DNA of 64,000 nucleotides, taken from contig CAVXNH010000034.1 of NCBI GenBank assembly GCA_963762885.1, positions 131,325-195,324 of the forward strand. The letters run 5' to 3'. The notes under the pieces are model-generated. The model did no database searches, had not been told where the DNA came from, and was given only the letters and a program-made list of their open reading frames with translations. Of the stretch, positions 42,981 to 52,582 are shown piece by piece. Position 1 is the stretch's first letter. Every line of letters begins with the position of its first letter. The position numbers and the translations under genes were made by a program. Origin of the DNA: JASHVB01 sp963762885 (lineage in GTDB: Bacteria; Pseudomonadota; Alphaproteobacteria; Acetobacterales; Acetobacteraceae).

Positions 42981-44690
42981 CTACCCACGCCCCGTTCTCG
43001 GCAGCGGGAGTTCAAGCAAGTCATCCGCTGCCGCCCTTGCAGCCTCGGTGACCGTCTCGCCAGCCAGCATGCGCGCGATCTCCTCCCGCCGCGCCTCCGC
43101 ATCCAGCGCATCCACCCGCGTCGCCGTCCGCCCGCGCGCCGCCTGCTTCGCCACCCGCAGATGCGCCACGCCGCGCGCAGCGACCTGCGGGCTGTGCGTC
43201 ACCACCAGCACCTGCACGCCCGCCGCCAGCCGCGCCAGCCGATCGCCCACCGCCGCCGCGGTCGCCCCGCCGACATCGGAGTTCACCTCGTCGAACACCA
43301 GCGTCGGCACCGGCGAGCCGGCCGACAGCACCACCTTCAGCGCCAGCATCAGCCGCGACAGCTCGCCACCTGAGGCAACCCGCCCGAGTGCCCCGAGCTC
43401 CTGGCCCGGATTGGTGGCGATCAGGAACCGCACCGCATCGGCGCCCGCCACGCCCCAGTCGGCCTCCGCCAGCGCCTCCACCTGGGCGTGGAAGCGCGCC
43501 TTGTCGAGCCGCAACGGCGTCAGCTCCTTGCCCACCGCACGATCCAGTCGCAGCGCCGCAGCCTGGCGGGCCGCCGACAACGCCGCCGCCGCCTCCACGT
43601 AGGCGGCCCGCGCATCGCGCGCCGCCTGCTCCAACGCCACCACCTCGGCGGCGCCAGTATCCAGCGCGGCCAGCCTGGACGACAGCGTGTCGAGCAAGGT
43701 CGGCAGGTCGGCCACCGCCACCCCGTGCTTGCGACCCGCGGCACGCAACGCGAACAGCCGCTCCTCCGCCTGCTCCAGCAGGCGCGGATCAACGTCGGCC
43801 TCGGCCGCCAGCCGGGTCAGCAGGGTCTCGGCCTCGGCCAGGGCTTCCTCGGCGCGCTCCAGCGCGGCCATGGCCGGCGCCGCGGGGTTTTCTTCCGACG
43901 GCTGGCCGGGCGCGATCAGGCGCTGCAACACCCGGGACGCTGTGCGCAGCGACGCAGCAGGCCCGGCGTTACGGCGATCGTGCGGCGCCAGCTCGGACAG
44001 CGCGGCGGCGATCGCCTCCGCCCGGCGTTCGCCCTGTTGCAGGCGATGGCGCTCGGAGGCCAGATGCTCTTCCTCCGCCTCGCGCGGGGCCAGCGTGGCG
44101 AGTTCGGTGACGGCGTGGCGCAGCCAGGCTTCGTCGCGCTCGGCGGCGGCGATCGCCTCGCGCGCCGCTTCCAGCGTGGCCAGAGTCTCGCGCCAGTGCC
44201 GCCATGCCGCCCGAACCGCGGTGCCCAACGCCTCCGGCACGCCGAACGCATCGAGCAATCCGGCGTGGCTCGCCGGATCGGCCAGGCCCAATTGCTCGTG
44301 CTGGCCTTGCACTTCCACCAGCAGCGCGCCGGCGCGCCGCAACAGCGCGACACCCACCGGCTGGTCGTTGACGAAGGCGCGCGACCGGCCGTCGCGGCCG
44401 ACCGTGCGGCGCAGCACGACGTCGTCCTCGGTTTCCAGGCCCTGGGCTTGCAGCAGCGCCTGCACCGGGTGGCCCGGCGGCGGCGAGAAGCACGCGGTGA
44501 CGCTGGCATGGTCCGCGCCGGCGCGCACCAGGCCAGCATCGGCCCGCGCGCCGAGCGCCAGCCCCAGACTGTCCAGCAGGATGGATTTGCCGGCGCCGGT
44601 CTCGCCGGACAGCACCGTCAGGCCGGATCCGAACGACAGGTCCAGCCGCTCGATCAGCACCACGTCCCGGATCGACAGCGCGGTGAGCAA
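42981..44690 (-). CDS. recN: DNA repair protein RecN
   Basis: The 569-residue SMC-like ATPase acts in double-strand-break repair. It has Walker A GETGAGKS (29-36), the VEVQGQHEQLGLADP motif, a long coiled-coil centre, the signature ASGGELSRLMLALK, and Walker B TLVFDEVNSDVGG. Length and start are normal for the family. It is downstream of bamD on the same strand with about 22 bp between them. Confidence 0.95.
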   Translation of the reverse strand: MLTALSIRDVVLIERLDLSFGSGLTVLSGETGAGKSILLDSLGLALGARADAGLVRAGADHASVTACFSPPPGHPVQALLQAQGLETEDDVVLRRTVGRDGRSRAFVNDQPVGVALLRRAGALLVEVQGQHEQLGLADPASHAGLLDAFGVPEALGTAVRAAWRHWRETLATLEAAREAIAAAERDEAWLRHAVTELATLAPREAEEEHLASERHRLQQGERRAEAIAAALSELAPHDRRNAGPAASLRTASRVLQRLIAPGQPSEENPAAPAMAALERAEEALAEAETLLTRLAAEADVDPRLLEQAEERLFALRAAGRKHGVAVADLPTLLDTLSSRLAALDTGAAEVVALEQAARDARAAYVEAAAALSAARQAAALRLDRAVGKELTPLRLDKARFHAQVEALAEADWGVAGADAVRFLIATNPGQELGALGRVASGGELSRLMLALKVVLSAGSPVPTLVFDEVNSDVGGATAAAVGDRLARLAAGVQVLVVTHSPQVAARGVAHLRVAKQAARGRTATRVDALDAEARREEIARMLAGETVTEAARAAADDLLELPLPRTGRG

Positions 44691-44712
44691 TCGGTCGCCC
44701 CCGCCTGTCCGG

Positions 44713-45585
44713 TCAGAAGACCGAGTGCCAAGCGCGCGAGAAGAACCCGGGCACCCCGCCTCGTGGCGGCGGAACCCCCTGCACCAGGCCGTCGTCGTAG
44801 AGCTGGGCGTAAGTGTCGATGTACCAGGAACTGCCCGGATAGTTGTAACCGAGCACCGCGGCGGTCTTCTTCGCTTCGTCCGGCAGCCCCAGCACGAGAT
44901 ACACCTCGGTCAGCCGGGCCAGCGCTTCCGGCACGTGGTTGGTGGTCTGGAAATCGTCCACCACGCGCTGGAATCGTCCGATCGCGGCTTCATAGAAGTG
45001 CTGCTTCTGGTACCAGCGGCCGATCTCCATCTCCTTGCCGGCGAGGTGGTCCACGCAAAGATCGATCTTGAGCTGGGCATCGCGGGCATAGGTCGTGGCG
45101 GGGAAGCGGTTCACCACTTCCTGCAAGGCGTTCATCGCGTCCTGCGTGCCCTTCTGGTCGCGCTGAATGTCCGAGATTTGCTCGTAATAGCACAGCGCGC
45201 GCAGGTAGTAGGCGTAGGGGATGTCGTGGTGCGTCGGATGCAACTGGATGAACTGGTTCAGCGTGCCAATCGCGTCGGTGTAGTGGTTTTGCAGATACTC
45301 CGTATAGCCTTGCATCAACTGGGCATTCGTCGCCCAGATGGAATAAGGGTAGTTCTGCTGTATCGAGGCGAACTGGTCGCCGGCACTGGCGTAGCGCTTG
45401 TCGTTCAGCGCATCCATGCCGTTGTTGTAGAGTTGCTCCATCGGCACCGTCGTGGCGGTGTCGGAGTCGGCCTTGGCATCGTCGGCCTTCTTGCCGCCGC
45501 AGCCCGCGATGAGGGGCAGCACGGCGAGCAATGCCAGGGCGAAGCGCCGCAGCTTGGGCGGCGGCAGGATGCGATTCGGGATCAT
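44713..45585 (-). CDS. bamD: Outer-membrane assembly lipoprotein BamD
   Basis: The 290-residue lipoprotein of the BAM complex has a signal peptide with a lipobox (LPLIAGC, lipid-modified Cys29). Five TPR-like helical repeats follow (for example LYNNGMDALNDKRYASAGDQFASIQQNYP and AYYLRALCYYEQISDIQRDQ). Family blocks RFPATTYARDAQ and FYEAAIGRFQRVVDDF are present. It is transcribed with recN. A 125-bp gap separates it from the divergent moaA. Confidence 0.93.
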   Translation of the reverse strand: MIPNRILPPPKLRRFALALLAVLPLIAGCGGKKADDAKADSDTATTVPMEQLYNNGMDALNDKRYASAGDQFASIQQNYPYSIWATNAQLMQGYTEYLQNHYTDAIGTLNQFIQLHPTHHDIPYAYYLRALCYYEQISDIQRDQKGTQDAMNALQEVVNRFPATTYARDAQLKIDLCVDHLAGKEMEIGRWYQKQHFYEAAIGRFQRVVDDFQTTNHVPEALARLTEVYLVLGLPDEAKKTAAVLGYNYPGSSWYIDTYAQLYDDGLVQGVPPPRGGVPGFFSRAWHSVF

Positions 45586-45710
45586 CCTGGGGCTTATAGC
45601 AACCCCGAGCGGAGCAAGACCAGAGCTCTGCCCTGGCCTTGCTCCGGCCGGGGTTGAATACTGCCCGGTGATGGCGCAAGTGTCGGCTCGAAGGAGTTCC
45701 CGCCGCTGCC

Positions 45711-46697
45711 ATGATCGACCCGTTCGGCCGTGCCATCACCTACCTGCGCGTTTCGGTCACCGACCGCTGCGACCTGCGGTGCGTCTACTGCATGGCCGAG
45801 GACATGCACTTCCTGCCGAAGCGGGACCTGCTGACGCTGGAGGAACTCGACCGCCTCTGCGCCGCCTTCATCCGCCTGGGCACCACCAAGATCCGCCTCA
45901 CCGGTGGCGAGCCGCTGGTCCGCCGCGGCGTGATGACGCTGTTCCGCAGCCTGGGTGCCCGCATCGGCAACGGCCTGAAGGAACTGACCGTCACCACCAA
46001 CGGCACCCAGCTCACCAAACACGCCGAGACGCTGTTCGCTGCCGGTGTCCGCCGGGTGAACGTATCGCTCGACACGCTCGACCCGGCGCGGTTCGCCCAG
46101 GTCACTCGCTGGGGCAAGATCGAGCAAACCCTGGACGGTATTTTCGCCGCCAAGGCCGCCGGCCTGGCGATCAAGATCAACGCCGTCGCGCTGAAGGGCG
46201 TCAACGAGGAAGAATTCGACGCCATGCTGGCCTGGTGCGGCGAGCATGGCTTCGACCTGTGCCTGATCGAGACCATGCCGATGGGCGAGATCAGCGAGGA
46301 CCGCACCGACCAGTATCTCCCCCTGTCCATCGTGCGCGGCCGCCTGCGCAAGCACTGGACGTTGGAGGAAACCGATTACCGCACCGGCGGTCCGGCCCGC
46401 TATTTCAATGTGAAGGAGACCGGCCGCAGGGTCGGCTTCATCACGCCGATGACGCACAATTTCTGCGAGAGCTGCAACCGCGTTCGGCTGACCTGCACCG
46501 GCACGCTCTACATGTGCCTGGGCCAGGACGACCAGGCGGATCTGCGCGCCGTGCTGCGTTCCGGCGCCTCCGACGCCGAGTTGGAAGACGCGATCCGCGA
46601 GGCGATCAGCCGCAAGCCCAAGGGCCACGACTTCATCATCGACCGGCGCCACGACCGCCCTGCGGTAGCCCGGCACATGAGCGTTACCGGCGGGTAG
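45711..46697 (+). CDS. moaA: GTP 3',8-cyclase MoaA
   Basis: The 328-residue radical SAM enzyme catalyses the first step of molybdenum-cofactor synthesis. The SAM-cluster cysteines are C20, C24 and C27 (TDRCDLRCVYC). The GTP-binding C-terminal cluster motif FCESCNRVRLTCTG-LYMC is present. IRLTGGEPLVR is the SAM-binding strand. It stands alone, so other moa genes must be elsewhere; the moeB-like gene at 256 serves the same pathway. Confidence 0.96.
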   Translation: MIDPFGRAITYLRVSVTDRCDLRCVYCMAEDMHFLPKRDLLTLEELDRLCAAFIRLGTTKIRLTGGEPLVRRGVMTLFRSLGARIGNGLKELTVTTNGTQLTKHAETLFAAGVRRVNVSLDTLDPARFAQVTRWGKIEQTLDGIFAAKAAGLAIKINAVALKGVNEEEFDAMLAWCGEHGFDLCLIETMPMGEISEDRTDQYLPLSIVRGRLRKHWTLEETDYRTGGPARYFNVKETGRRVGFITPMTHNFCESCNRVRLTCTGTLYMCLGQDDQADLRAVLRSGASDAELEDAIREAISRKPKGHDFIIDRRHDRPAVARHMSVTGG

Positions 46698-46708
46698 CGT
46701 CCCCCGCC

Positions 46709-46783
46709 ATCATGGTGGGTGAAGGCCACGCCATTCCCACCCCTTGTGTCATGGTCGACGAAGGCCGGCCATCCACGACTTCG
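46709..46783. repeat. Hairpin repeat unit (two degenerate copies)
   Basis: TCATGGTGGGTGAAGGCC and TCATGGTCGACGAAGGCCGG, followed by CCATCCACGACTT, match the repeat family seen at 6060, 31113, 51999 and 55700. Confidence 0.55.
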
Positions 46784-46840
46784 CTCGTTTCAGCACTGCC
46801 CCCGCTGCACGGGGCGAGCATTCTCTGCTACAATGGCGCC

Positions 46841-47134
46841 ATGCTACGCGATCAGGCCATAGCCAAACTCAAGGCGCACGAGACTGAGTTGAAGCAACTC
46901 GGTGTTCAGCACCTGTACCTGTTCGGCTCGACCGCGCGCGGTGAGGCGCGCGATGATTCTGACGTTGACCTGTTCTTTGACCACGAGCGCGGCAAGCTCG
47001 GACTTTTTCAATTAATTGACGTGAAAGAACGCGCCGCAGAAATCCTCGGCCGGAAGACAGACATCATGACGCGTGGCAGCCTGCATCCGGTTTTGCGCGA
47101 GCAAATCGAAGCCTCGGCGCTGCAGGTCTTTTGA
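46841..47134 (+). CDS. MNT-type nucleotidyltransferase (antitoxin), pair 2
   Basis: The 97-residue protein has GSTARGE at 29-35 and Asp41/Asp43 (SDVDLFFD), the minimal nucleotidyltransferase signature. It is a paralogue of the gene at 25239. Its stop overlaps the start of the HEPN gene by TGATG. Confidence 0.87.
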   Translation: MLRDQAIAKLKAHETELKQLGVQHLYLFGSTARGEARDDSDVDLFFDHERGKLGLFQLIDVKERAAEILGRKTDIMTRGSLHPVLREQIEASALQVF

Positions 47135-47561
47135 TGCCCGGGCGGTCCGCCACATTACGTTTGCGCGACATCATGACGCCATAGAGCACATCCGCAGCGA
47201 GACGGAAGGCGTCGCGCTCGACGTATTCGAGGCGGACTGGCGCCGGCGCTGGCTGGTCGAGCGCGGCATCGAGATCATCTCCGAGGCCAGCCGTCACCTG
47301 CCACCCGAATTGAAAGACAGGCACCCGGAGATTCCCTGGCAGAAAGTCGCCGGTGTCGGCAACGTGCTGCGGCACGCCTATGAGCGTACCGCACCGGAGG
47401 TCCTGTGGAGCGTCGCGCGCGACGATCTGCTTGCCTTGGACAAGGTTTGCCGTGAAGTGCTCGCCCGCGAGGCCAATCCAAAGCAGCACCGTTCGTCAGC
47501 CAGGGATCGCTTCGTCCCTACGGTGCTCTCACCCCACCGCCTCCGCGAAGCTCGCACGTAA
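47134..47561 (+). pseudogene. HEPN (DUF86) toxin, pair 2, frameshifted
   Basis: The start (MPGRSATLRLRDI) and the remainder (DAIEHIRSETEG, EIISEASRHLPPELK, IPWQKVAGVGNVLRHAYER) are in different frames, with the shift near 47173. The N-V-L-R-H-x-Y motif of the HEPN toxin is intact. The downstream frame overlaps the end of the convergent CobW gene by 33 bp. As in pair 1, only the toxin gene is broken. Confidence 0.78.
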
Positions 47562-48548
47562 CCCCGCCGCCGACAGGCCGCGCGTGATCAGCACGATCCG
47601 CGTCCCTCTGCCATCGTCCGCCCGCTGCGCCAGGAACACCGGCGGATGCAGCACGTGATGCACGCCTTGCAGCACCACCAGCCGATCGTCCCCGACCAAT
47701 CGCACCAGCCCCTTGAGCCGCAGCACATCCGCCCCGCGCAACGACAACACCGACTCCAACCAAAGCTGCAAAGCCGGCCAAGCCACCGGCCGATCGCACC
47801 GCAGCACCACGGAGCCGATTTCGTCCCCATGCCGGAACGGCAGATGCCGATGCCCAAGATGCGGGTCGGCGTCGAACGCGCGTAGCCACTGCCCGACCCG
47901 AGCATCGTCCGCCCCATCCCCCGGCCCCAGATCGAACACATCGCTCGCATCGACATCGCCATTGACGACATGCCGCACCGGCGCACCGCCATTCAGCGCC
48001 GCAATCCGAGCCTCGACCGCCGCGATCTCCGCCGCACTCGCGAGATCGGTCTTCGTCAGCAACACACGATCCGCCATCGCGACCTGCCGCCGCGCCTCGG
48101 CCTGACGTTCAAGCTGCATCGCGCCGTGCAATGCGTCCACCGTTGTGACGATCCCGTCCAGCCGGCATGCGTAGGACGCATCCTCGGCCGCCAGCAGAGC
48201 GTGTGCCACCGGTGCCGGATCGGCGAGCCCGGTCGTCTCGATGGCAATCCGCCGGAACGGCGGAAGCGTGCCCGCGTCGCGCCGCTGCCACAGCAATTCC
48301 AGCGTGTCGGCGATATCCCCCCGAACGGTGCAACAAATGCATCCGTTCTTCAGCAACACCGCATCCTCGATCGCTTGCTCGATCAGCAGGTGATCCAGCC
48401 CGACCGCACCGAACTCGTTGACGATCACCGCGGTGTCGGCCAGCGCCGGCAGCTTGAGCAAACGGTTCAGCACCGTCGTCTTGCCGCTGCCCAGGAAGCC
48501 GGTGATGATCGTCACCGGCACCGCGTTCGTCGCACGATCCGTTGTCAT
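47529..48548 (-). CDS. CobW/COG0523-family GTPase
   Basis: The 339-residue metallochaperone-type GTPase has P-loop GFLGSGKT (17-24), the metal-binding CxCC motif C70-I-C72-C73, TGLADPAPVAHALL, and the TKTD base motif. The C-terminal CobW domain begins HLPFRHGDEIGSVVLR. COG0523 proteins insert or traffic zinc, cobalt or iron. The target is not evident; the gene is divergent from the LVIVD gene. Confidence 0.9.
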   Translation of the reverse strand: MTTDRATNAVPVTIITGFLGSGKTTVLNRLLKLPALADTAVIVNEFGAVGLDHLLIEQAIEDAVLLKNGCICCTVRGDIADTLELLWQRRDAGTLPPFRRIAIETTGLADPAPVAHALLAAEDASYACRLDGIVTTVDALHGAMQLERQAEARRQVAMADRVLLTKTDLASAAEIAAVEARIAALNGGAPVRHVVNGDVDASDVFDLGPGDGADDARVGQWLRAFDADPHLGHRHLPFRHGDEIGSVVLRCDRPVAWPALQLWLESVLSLRGADVLRLKGLVRLVGDDRLVVLQGVHHVLHPPVFLAQRADDGRGTRIVLITRGLSAAGLRASFAEAVG

Positions 48549-48611
48549 GCCAAGCTGGCTACCACACCCCCTTCCGTCCAGGGAGGGCCCGGGAGAGAAG
48601 TCCACACAACC

Positions 48612-49820
48612 ATGCCACAAGAACTCAACAACTTCCGTTTGCTCGCGCACGACACGCTGGCCGGCTTCGGCAATATTGGCGAGGGCGTCAGCCTCCAGGC
48701 CGCACCCGGCGGAAGGCGCGTCCTTTGGATGGCGCATGAATGCGCGCCGAAGAATTTCACCGGCGTGGACGTCACCGATCCGCACCACCCGCGCGTCATC
48801 GTGCAGACGGAACTGCCGCATCGCAACGTGCGTTCGAACTCGCTGGAGGTCTGCGGCGACCTGATGGCCGTCGCCTACCAGACCGGCACGCACGGCGCGA
48901 CCCCGGCCGGCATAGAATTGTTCGACATCGCTAAACCCGAAGAGCCGCGCAGCGTCGGTTTCTTCGACTGTTCCGGCCCCGCCTCGCGCGGCGTCCATCA
49001 GCTTTGGTTCGTCGATGGCAAGACCATCCATTGCTCGTCCGGCGCCGCCGACTTCACCCCGCGCAATTTGCTCGACGACCAGTTCTACCGAGCCATCGAC
49101 GTCAGCGACCCCGCCAGGCCGCGCGAGCTCGGCCGCTGGTGGTATCCCGGCACCCGCGAAGGCGACGACGCGCCGCCGGTGCCGCGCCATCCTCAATTCG
49201 ACACCGGCTATCGCGCGCACAACACCAACGTCTATCCGGATCGTCCCGACCGCGCCTATATCGGCTACATCGATGGTGGCGCGATCATCCTCGACATCTC
49301 CGATATCGGCGCGCCGAAACAGGTCGGGCACTGGAATCCGCATCCGCCGTTCCCTGGCTTCCTGCACACCCTGATGCCGATCCCCAACCGCGACCTGTTG
49401 GTCGCGAGCGACGAGTGCGTCCGCGAGAAAGGCGCCGACTGGCCCAAGATGGTCTGGCTGCTCGATGGCCGCCGCGAGGACAACCTCGTCTGCATCGGCA
49501 CGCTCCCGGTGCCGCCCGTCGAGGACTACGCATTTGCCGGCGGCCGTTACGGGGCTCACAACATGTGGGAGAATCGTCCCGGCCCGGCCTTCCATTCCAG
49601 CACGTTGCTGTTCAGCACCTGGTTCGGTGGCGGCCTGCGCGTGCACGATCTCACCAACCCGTTCCAGCCAAAGGAAGTCGCGTCCTTTGTCCCCGACCCG
49701 CCCGCCGGCTCACGCGTCGGCGCCGCGCAGATCAACGATGTTTACGTGGACGAGAACCGGATGGTGTATGCCGTCGATCGGTTCGCCGGTGGATTGTACG
49801 TGCTTGAATTGACGGTGTAG
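48612..49820 (+). CDS. LVIVD-repeat beta-propeller protein
   Basis: The 402-residue protein has repeated strands of the type GVDVTDPHHPRVIVQTEL, GIELFDIAKPEEPRSVGFF, AIDVSDPARPRELGRW, IILDISDIGAPKQVGHW and VHDLTNPFQPKEVASF. These are LVIVD repeats forming a beta-propeller. No signal peptide is seen. Its function is unknown; such proteins occur in heterotrophs with unusual carbon substrates. It is divergent from the CobW GTPase by 63 bp. Confidence 0.85.
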   Translation: MPQELNNFRLLAHDTLAGFGNIGEGVSLQAAPGGRRVLWMAHECAPKNFTGVDVTDPHHPRVIVQTELPHRNVRSNSLEVCGDLMAVAYQTGTHGATPAGIELFDIAKPEEPRSVGFFDCSGPASRGVHQLWFVDGKTIHCSSGAADFTPRNLLDDQFYRAIDVSDPARPRELGRWWYPGTREGDDAPPVPRHPQFDTGYRAHNTNVYPDRPDRAYIGYIDGGAIILDISDIGAPKQVGHWNPHPPFPGFLHTLMPIPNRDLLVASDECVREKGADWPKMVWLLDGRREDNLVCIGTLPVPPVEDYAFAGGRYGAHNMWENRPGPAFHSSTLLFSTWFGGGLRVHDLTNPFQPKEVASFVPDPPAGSRVGAAQINDVYVDENRMVYAVDRFAGGLYVLELTV

Positions 49821-49842
49821 CGAGTACGGTCCTCCCCTTCCC

Positions 49843-50511
49843 TCAAGGGGAGGGGGAGAATCCCTGGCTCGCAATGACCTCGCCAACCACGCCCATCGGT
49901 ATCTCCCGCCGGAACGGACTCCGCGGCAGCTTCTCCCCGCGCCAGAACCACCGAAAGCCCTGCGGCAACACGCCCAACAGCGCCAGCGGCTCGCCACCCA
50001 GCATCTCAGCCGTCACGCGGCGCACGGCAACACCCGGCCCATCGCGCGCGCCACCGCCGACATCGATCCCAATCGCCCGCGCGCCGTCCCAGAACGCAAC
50101 ATCCACCACCCCGACGCCCGCCTCTCCCATCACCCAAGCCCGAGGCAGCGGACGCGGTGCCGACCACAGCCAATCCTCCGGCGCATACAGCCCGTCGTAA
50201 CGCAACACCCCCCGCGCCAACTCATCCCGATGCGCATCCAGATGCGCCGCCATGCAGTCGATATAGCGCTCGACAAACCGCACCCGTTGCGGCGCGTAAT
50301 CGCCGCACAGTCCGCGCAGGAACTGCTTCATCGCCACAACCCGCGCTGCATGGTCACCCGCCCCTGACGCCATCGCCTCCGCCGGCAACGCCTCCGAGTT
50401 CAGCCGCAGCATCGTCCCGTCCACAGTCACTCCGGGCAGCCGAGGATCGTCCGCCCACATCGTCCGCGGTAGCCGATCGAGCCCGAACGGAATCCGCCCC
50501 CCGACCATCAA
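49843..50511 (-). CDS. Hypothetical protein, operon partner of a phosphoesterase
   Basis: The 222-residue protein is not recognised. It has a conserved-looking core (VRFVERYIDCMAAHLDAHRDEL, VDVAFWDGARAIGIDVGGG). The segment AFWDGARAIGIDV could be a PD-(D/E)XK-like strand pair, but this is weak. It overlaps the upstream metallophosphoesterase gene by 4 bp, so the two are translated together. Confidence 0.6.
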   Translation of the reverse strand: MMVGGRIPFGLDRLPRTMWADDPRLPGVTVDGTMLRLNSEALPAEAMASGAGDHAARVVAMKQFLRGLCGDYAPQRVRFVERYIDCMAAHLDAHRDELARGVLRYDGLYAPEDWLWSAPRPLPRAWVMGEAGVGVVDVAFWDGARAIGIDVGGGARDGPGVAVRRVTAEMLGGEPLALLGVLPQGFRWFWRGEKLPRSPFRREIPMGVVGEVIASQGFSPSP

Positions 50512-51134
50512 GCCGCGTCAAACCGAGGGTCCGGATAATCGATCACCCGCACCTCGTCCGTCGCCGTATCCAGCACCGCGCAACTGAGTTGCCGCCCATT
50601 GCCATGATCGCGCGCATCGCCGGCCGAACCGGGATTGATCACTAGCACCCGCCCCACCGGGCGAACCACCTGCGCGTGGGTATGCCCGTACAGCACAAAG
50701 TCCGCCTCGGCCTCGGCGAACCGCTCCAGCCTGGGGTTGTGCGGAAACACGTATTCCCCGCGCGGTTCCCAAGGCGTGGAATGCACCATCAGCACCCGCT
50801 TGTTGCCAAATTGCAGTAACCGCCGGTGCGGCTGCGCTGCCAGGTATTCAAGCAACCCAGCGTCCAGCCCCTCGCGTTCGCGCGCCCGCACACCCGCGGC
50901 GGAAAAGAACACCTCCTCATGATTGCCCTGGATCACCATCGCCCCGCGCTCGCGCAGCAGCGCGACGACCTCATTGGAAAACCGATATTCGAAAATGCAG
51001 TCGCCCAGGCACAGCAACTCATCGATCTCGCCCATCAGGTCGAGCGCCCGCTGCAGCCCCGCCGCATTGCTGTGAATGTCCGATACGATACCCAGCCTCA
51101 CGCCAACGCGCTCCCACATTGCTCGATCGCGCAT
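50508..51134 (-). CDS. Metallophosphoesterase, YfcE/MJ0936-like
   Basis: The protein of about 208 residues (or 197 from the GTG at 51101) has the calcineurin-like metal motifs: VSDIHSN, LGDCIFEY, IQGNHEE, MVHSTPWEPRGE and YGHTHAQV. It is a small cytoplasmic phosphodiesterase. Its substrate is unknown. It overlaps the following hypothetical gene by 4 bp. Confidence 0.87.
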   Translation of the reverse strand: MRDRAMWERVGVRLGIVSDIHSNAAGLQRALDLMGEIDELLCLGDCIFEYRFSNEVVALLRERGAMVIQGNHEEVFFSAAGVRAREREGLDAGLLEYLAAQPHRRLLQFGNKRVLMVHSTPWEPRGEYVFPHNPRLERFAEAEADFVLYGHTHAQVVRPVGRVLVINPGSAGDARDHGNGRQLSCAVLDTATDEVRVIDYPDPRFDAA

Positions 51135-51206
51135 CTTCCCGAACCACGCCGCTTGCGTCCAGGGCGATGCCGGTCATCATGCCCCAACAACGGAGGGAGC
51201 GAACGG

Positions 51207-51947
51207 ATGATCGAACAGACCCTGGACATCGCCACCAAGGACGGTGCGATGGAGACCTTCATCTGCCATCCCGAACGCGGCGGCCCGCACCCGGCGGTGT
51301 TCCTGCTGATGGATGCGCCCGGCATTCGCGAGGAACTGCGCGACATGGCACGCCGCCTCGGCACCGTCGGCTACTACGCGATGCTGCCCAACCTTTACTA
51401 CCGCGCCGGCCGCGACACCATCTACGGCCCGGACGTGCTGGAAAAGGGCAGTGCGGAACAGGCTCGGATGCGCGCGGTGCGAACGAAGATGACGATCCCG
51501 CCGGTGATGGAGGATATCGCCGTCATGCTGCGCCACGTCGATGCCCAGTCCGCCGCGAAATCCGGACCGGTCGGCGCGCACGGCTATTGCATGAGCGGCC
51601 CCTACGTGCTCGCCGCAGCCGCACGCTACCCCGATCGAGTCACCGCCGCCGCGTCGTTCTACGGCACCTGGCTGGTCAACGACGCCGAGGAAAGCCCGCA
51701 TCGCAACCTCGCCAAAGTCACAGGTGAACTCTACATCGCCTGCGCCGAACACGACGAATTGGCGCCGCTGCCGATGGTGGAAGAACTTCGCGGCCTGTTC
51801 GAACACGCCGGCACAAAGGGCGAGATCGAACTCTACCCCGGTGTCCACCACGGCTTCGCCTTCCCCCAGCGCTGGTGCTACGACAAGCCGGGGGCGGAAC
51901 GGCATTGGGAACGCCTGATCGCGCTATATCGGCGGAATTTGGGGTAG
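51207..51947 (+). CDS. Dienelactone hydrolase-family protein
   Basis: The 246-residue alpha/beta hydrolase has Cys128 as nucleophile in HGYCMSGPY, and a His in YPGVHHGFAFP. An AGGGAGC site precedes the ATG at 51207. Members hydrolyse dienelactone or related esters; without a chlorocatechol pathway nearby the substrate is unknown. Confidence 0.85.
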   Translation: MIEQTLDIATKDGAMETFICHPERGGPHPAVFLLMDAPGIREELRDMARRLGTVGYYAMLPNLYYRAGRDTIYGPDVLEKGSAEQARMRAVRTKMTIPPVMEDIAVMLRHVDAQSAAKSGPVGAHGYCMSGPYVLAAAARYPDRVTAAASFYGTWLVNDAEESPHRNLAKVTGELYIACAEHDELAPLPMVEELRGLFEHAGTKGEIELYPGVHHGFAFPQRWCYDKPGAERHWERLIALYRRNLG

Positions 51948-51998
51948 AATATTGGTGGTTTGACAGGGAACACCACCCAGCCGCCCGCCCGCCTCCCA

Positions 51999-52034
51999 CG
52001 CGTCATGGCCGGCCTTGTGCCGGCCATGACGCGG
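51999..52034. repeat. Hairpin repeat (GGCCGGC type)
   Basis: The near-perfect hairpin CGTCATGGCCGGCCTTGTGC...CGGCCATGACG lies between convergent genes. The same unit is embedded in the 31277 element and at 55700. Confidence 0.75.
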
Positions 52035-52084
52035 GGGCGGGCGGTGTCCTGCCGCAGGTCAGTCTTCATGGCACTCGGTATGAG

Positions 52085-52582
52085 CTATCTCACCACAGTG
52101 AGCAGCGTCCCGCGCTTCCGCAGCAAATACCGCTGCCGTCCCTCCAGCACCAACTCCCCGCGCTGGTTGTGCACCATGCTGCGCAATCCAACCACCCCGG
52201 TGGAACGATTCGGCGTCACCTCATCCACCTCCAACGCCGCGTACAGCGTATCCCCCACAAACACCGGCTTCAGAAACCGACTCGACTGCTCCAGAAACCC
52301 AACCAGGGAATCCTCAGTCATAAACGGGAACAATCCCGCCCCCGCCGCCGTCTGGATCACTGTCTGGAACCCATGCGCCAGCATTCCCGGCATCCCATGC
52401 CGCCGGCAATACTCCGCATCGTAATGCACCGGATGGTTATCCCCGCTCGCCGCCTGAAACGCCGAGAATACCCCATCGGTCATCGTTCTGCTCGGCAGCA
52501 CAAACCGCTCGCCCAGCGCGAAGTCCTCGAACCACCGTTGCTCCGGCACCATCCGATGCGCCGCCGGATCGAACGTGCTCAT
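52085..52582 (-). CDS. MaoC-family dehydratase
   Basis: The 165-residue hotdog-fold protein has the hydratase motif with Asp48 and His53 (SGDNHPVHYD). The family hydrates enoyl-CoA or dehydrates hydroxyacyl-CoA. It follows the CaiB-type CoA transferase gene with a 4-bp overlap (ATGA), an arrangement typical of mesaconate or citramalate-type CoA pathways. Confidence 0.85.
   Translation of the reverse strand: MSTFDPAAHRMVPEQRWFEDFALGERFVLPSRTMTDGVFSAFQAASGDNHPVHYDAEYCRRHGMPGMLAHGFQTVIQTAAGAGLFPFMTEDSLVGFLEQSSRFLKPVFVGDTLYAALEVDEVTPNRSTGVVGLRSMVHNQRGELVLEGRQRYLLRKRGTLLTVVR

Noticed and set aside
43488..45657. Long plus-strand open frames across recN and bamD
   Set aside because: They are low-complexity shadows of recN and bamD and have no recognisable domain or ribosome-binding site.
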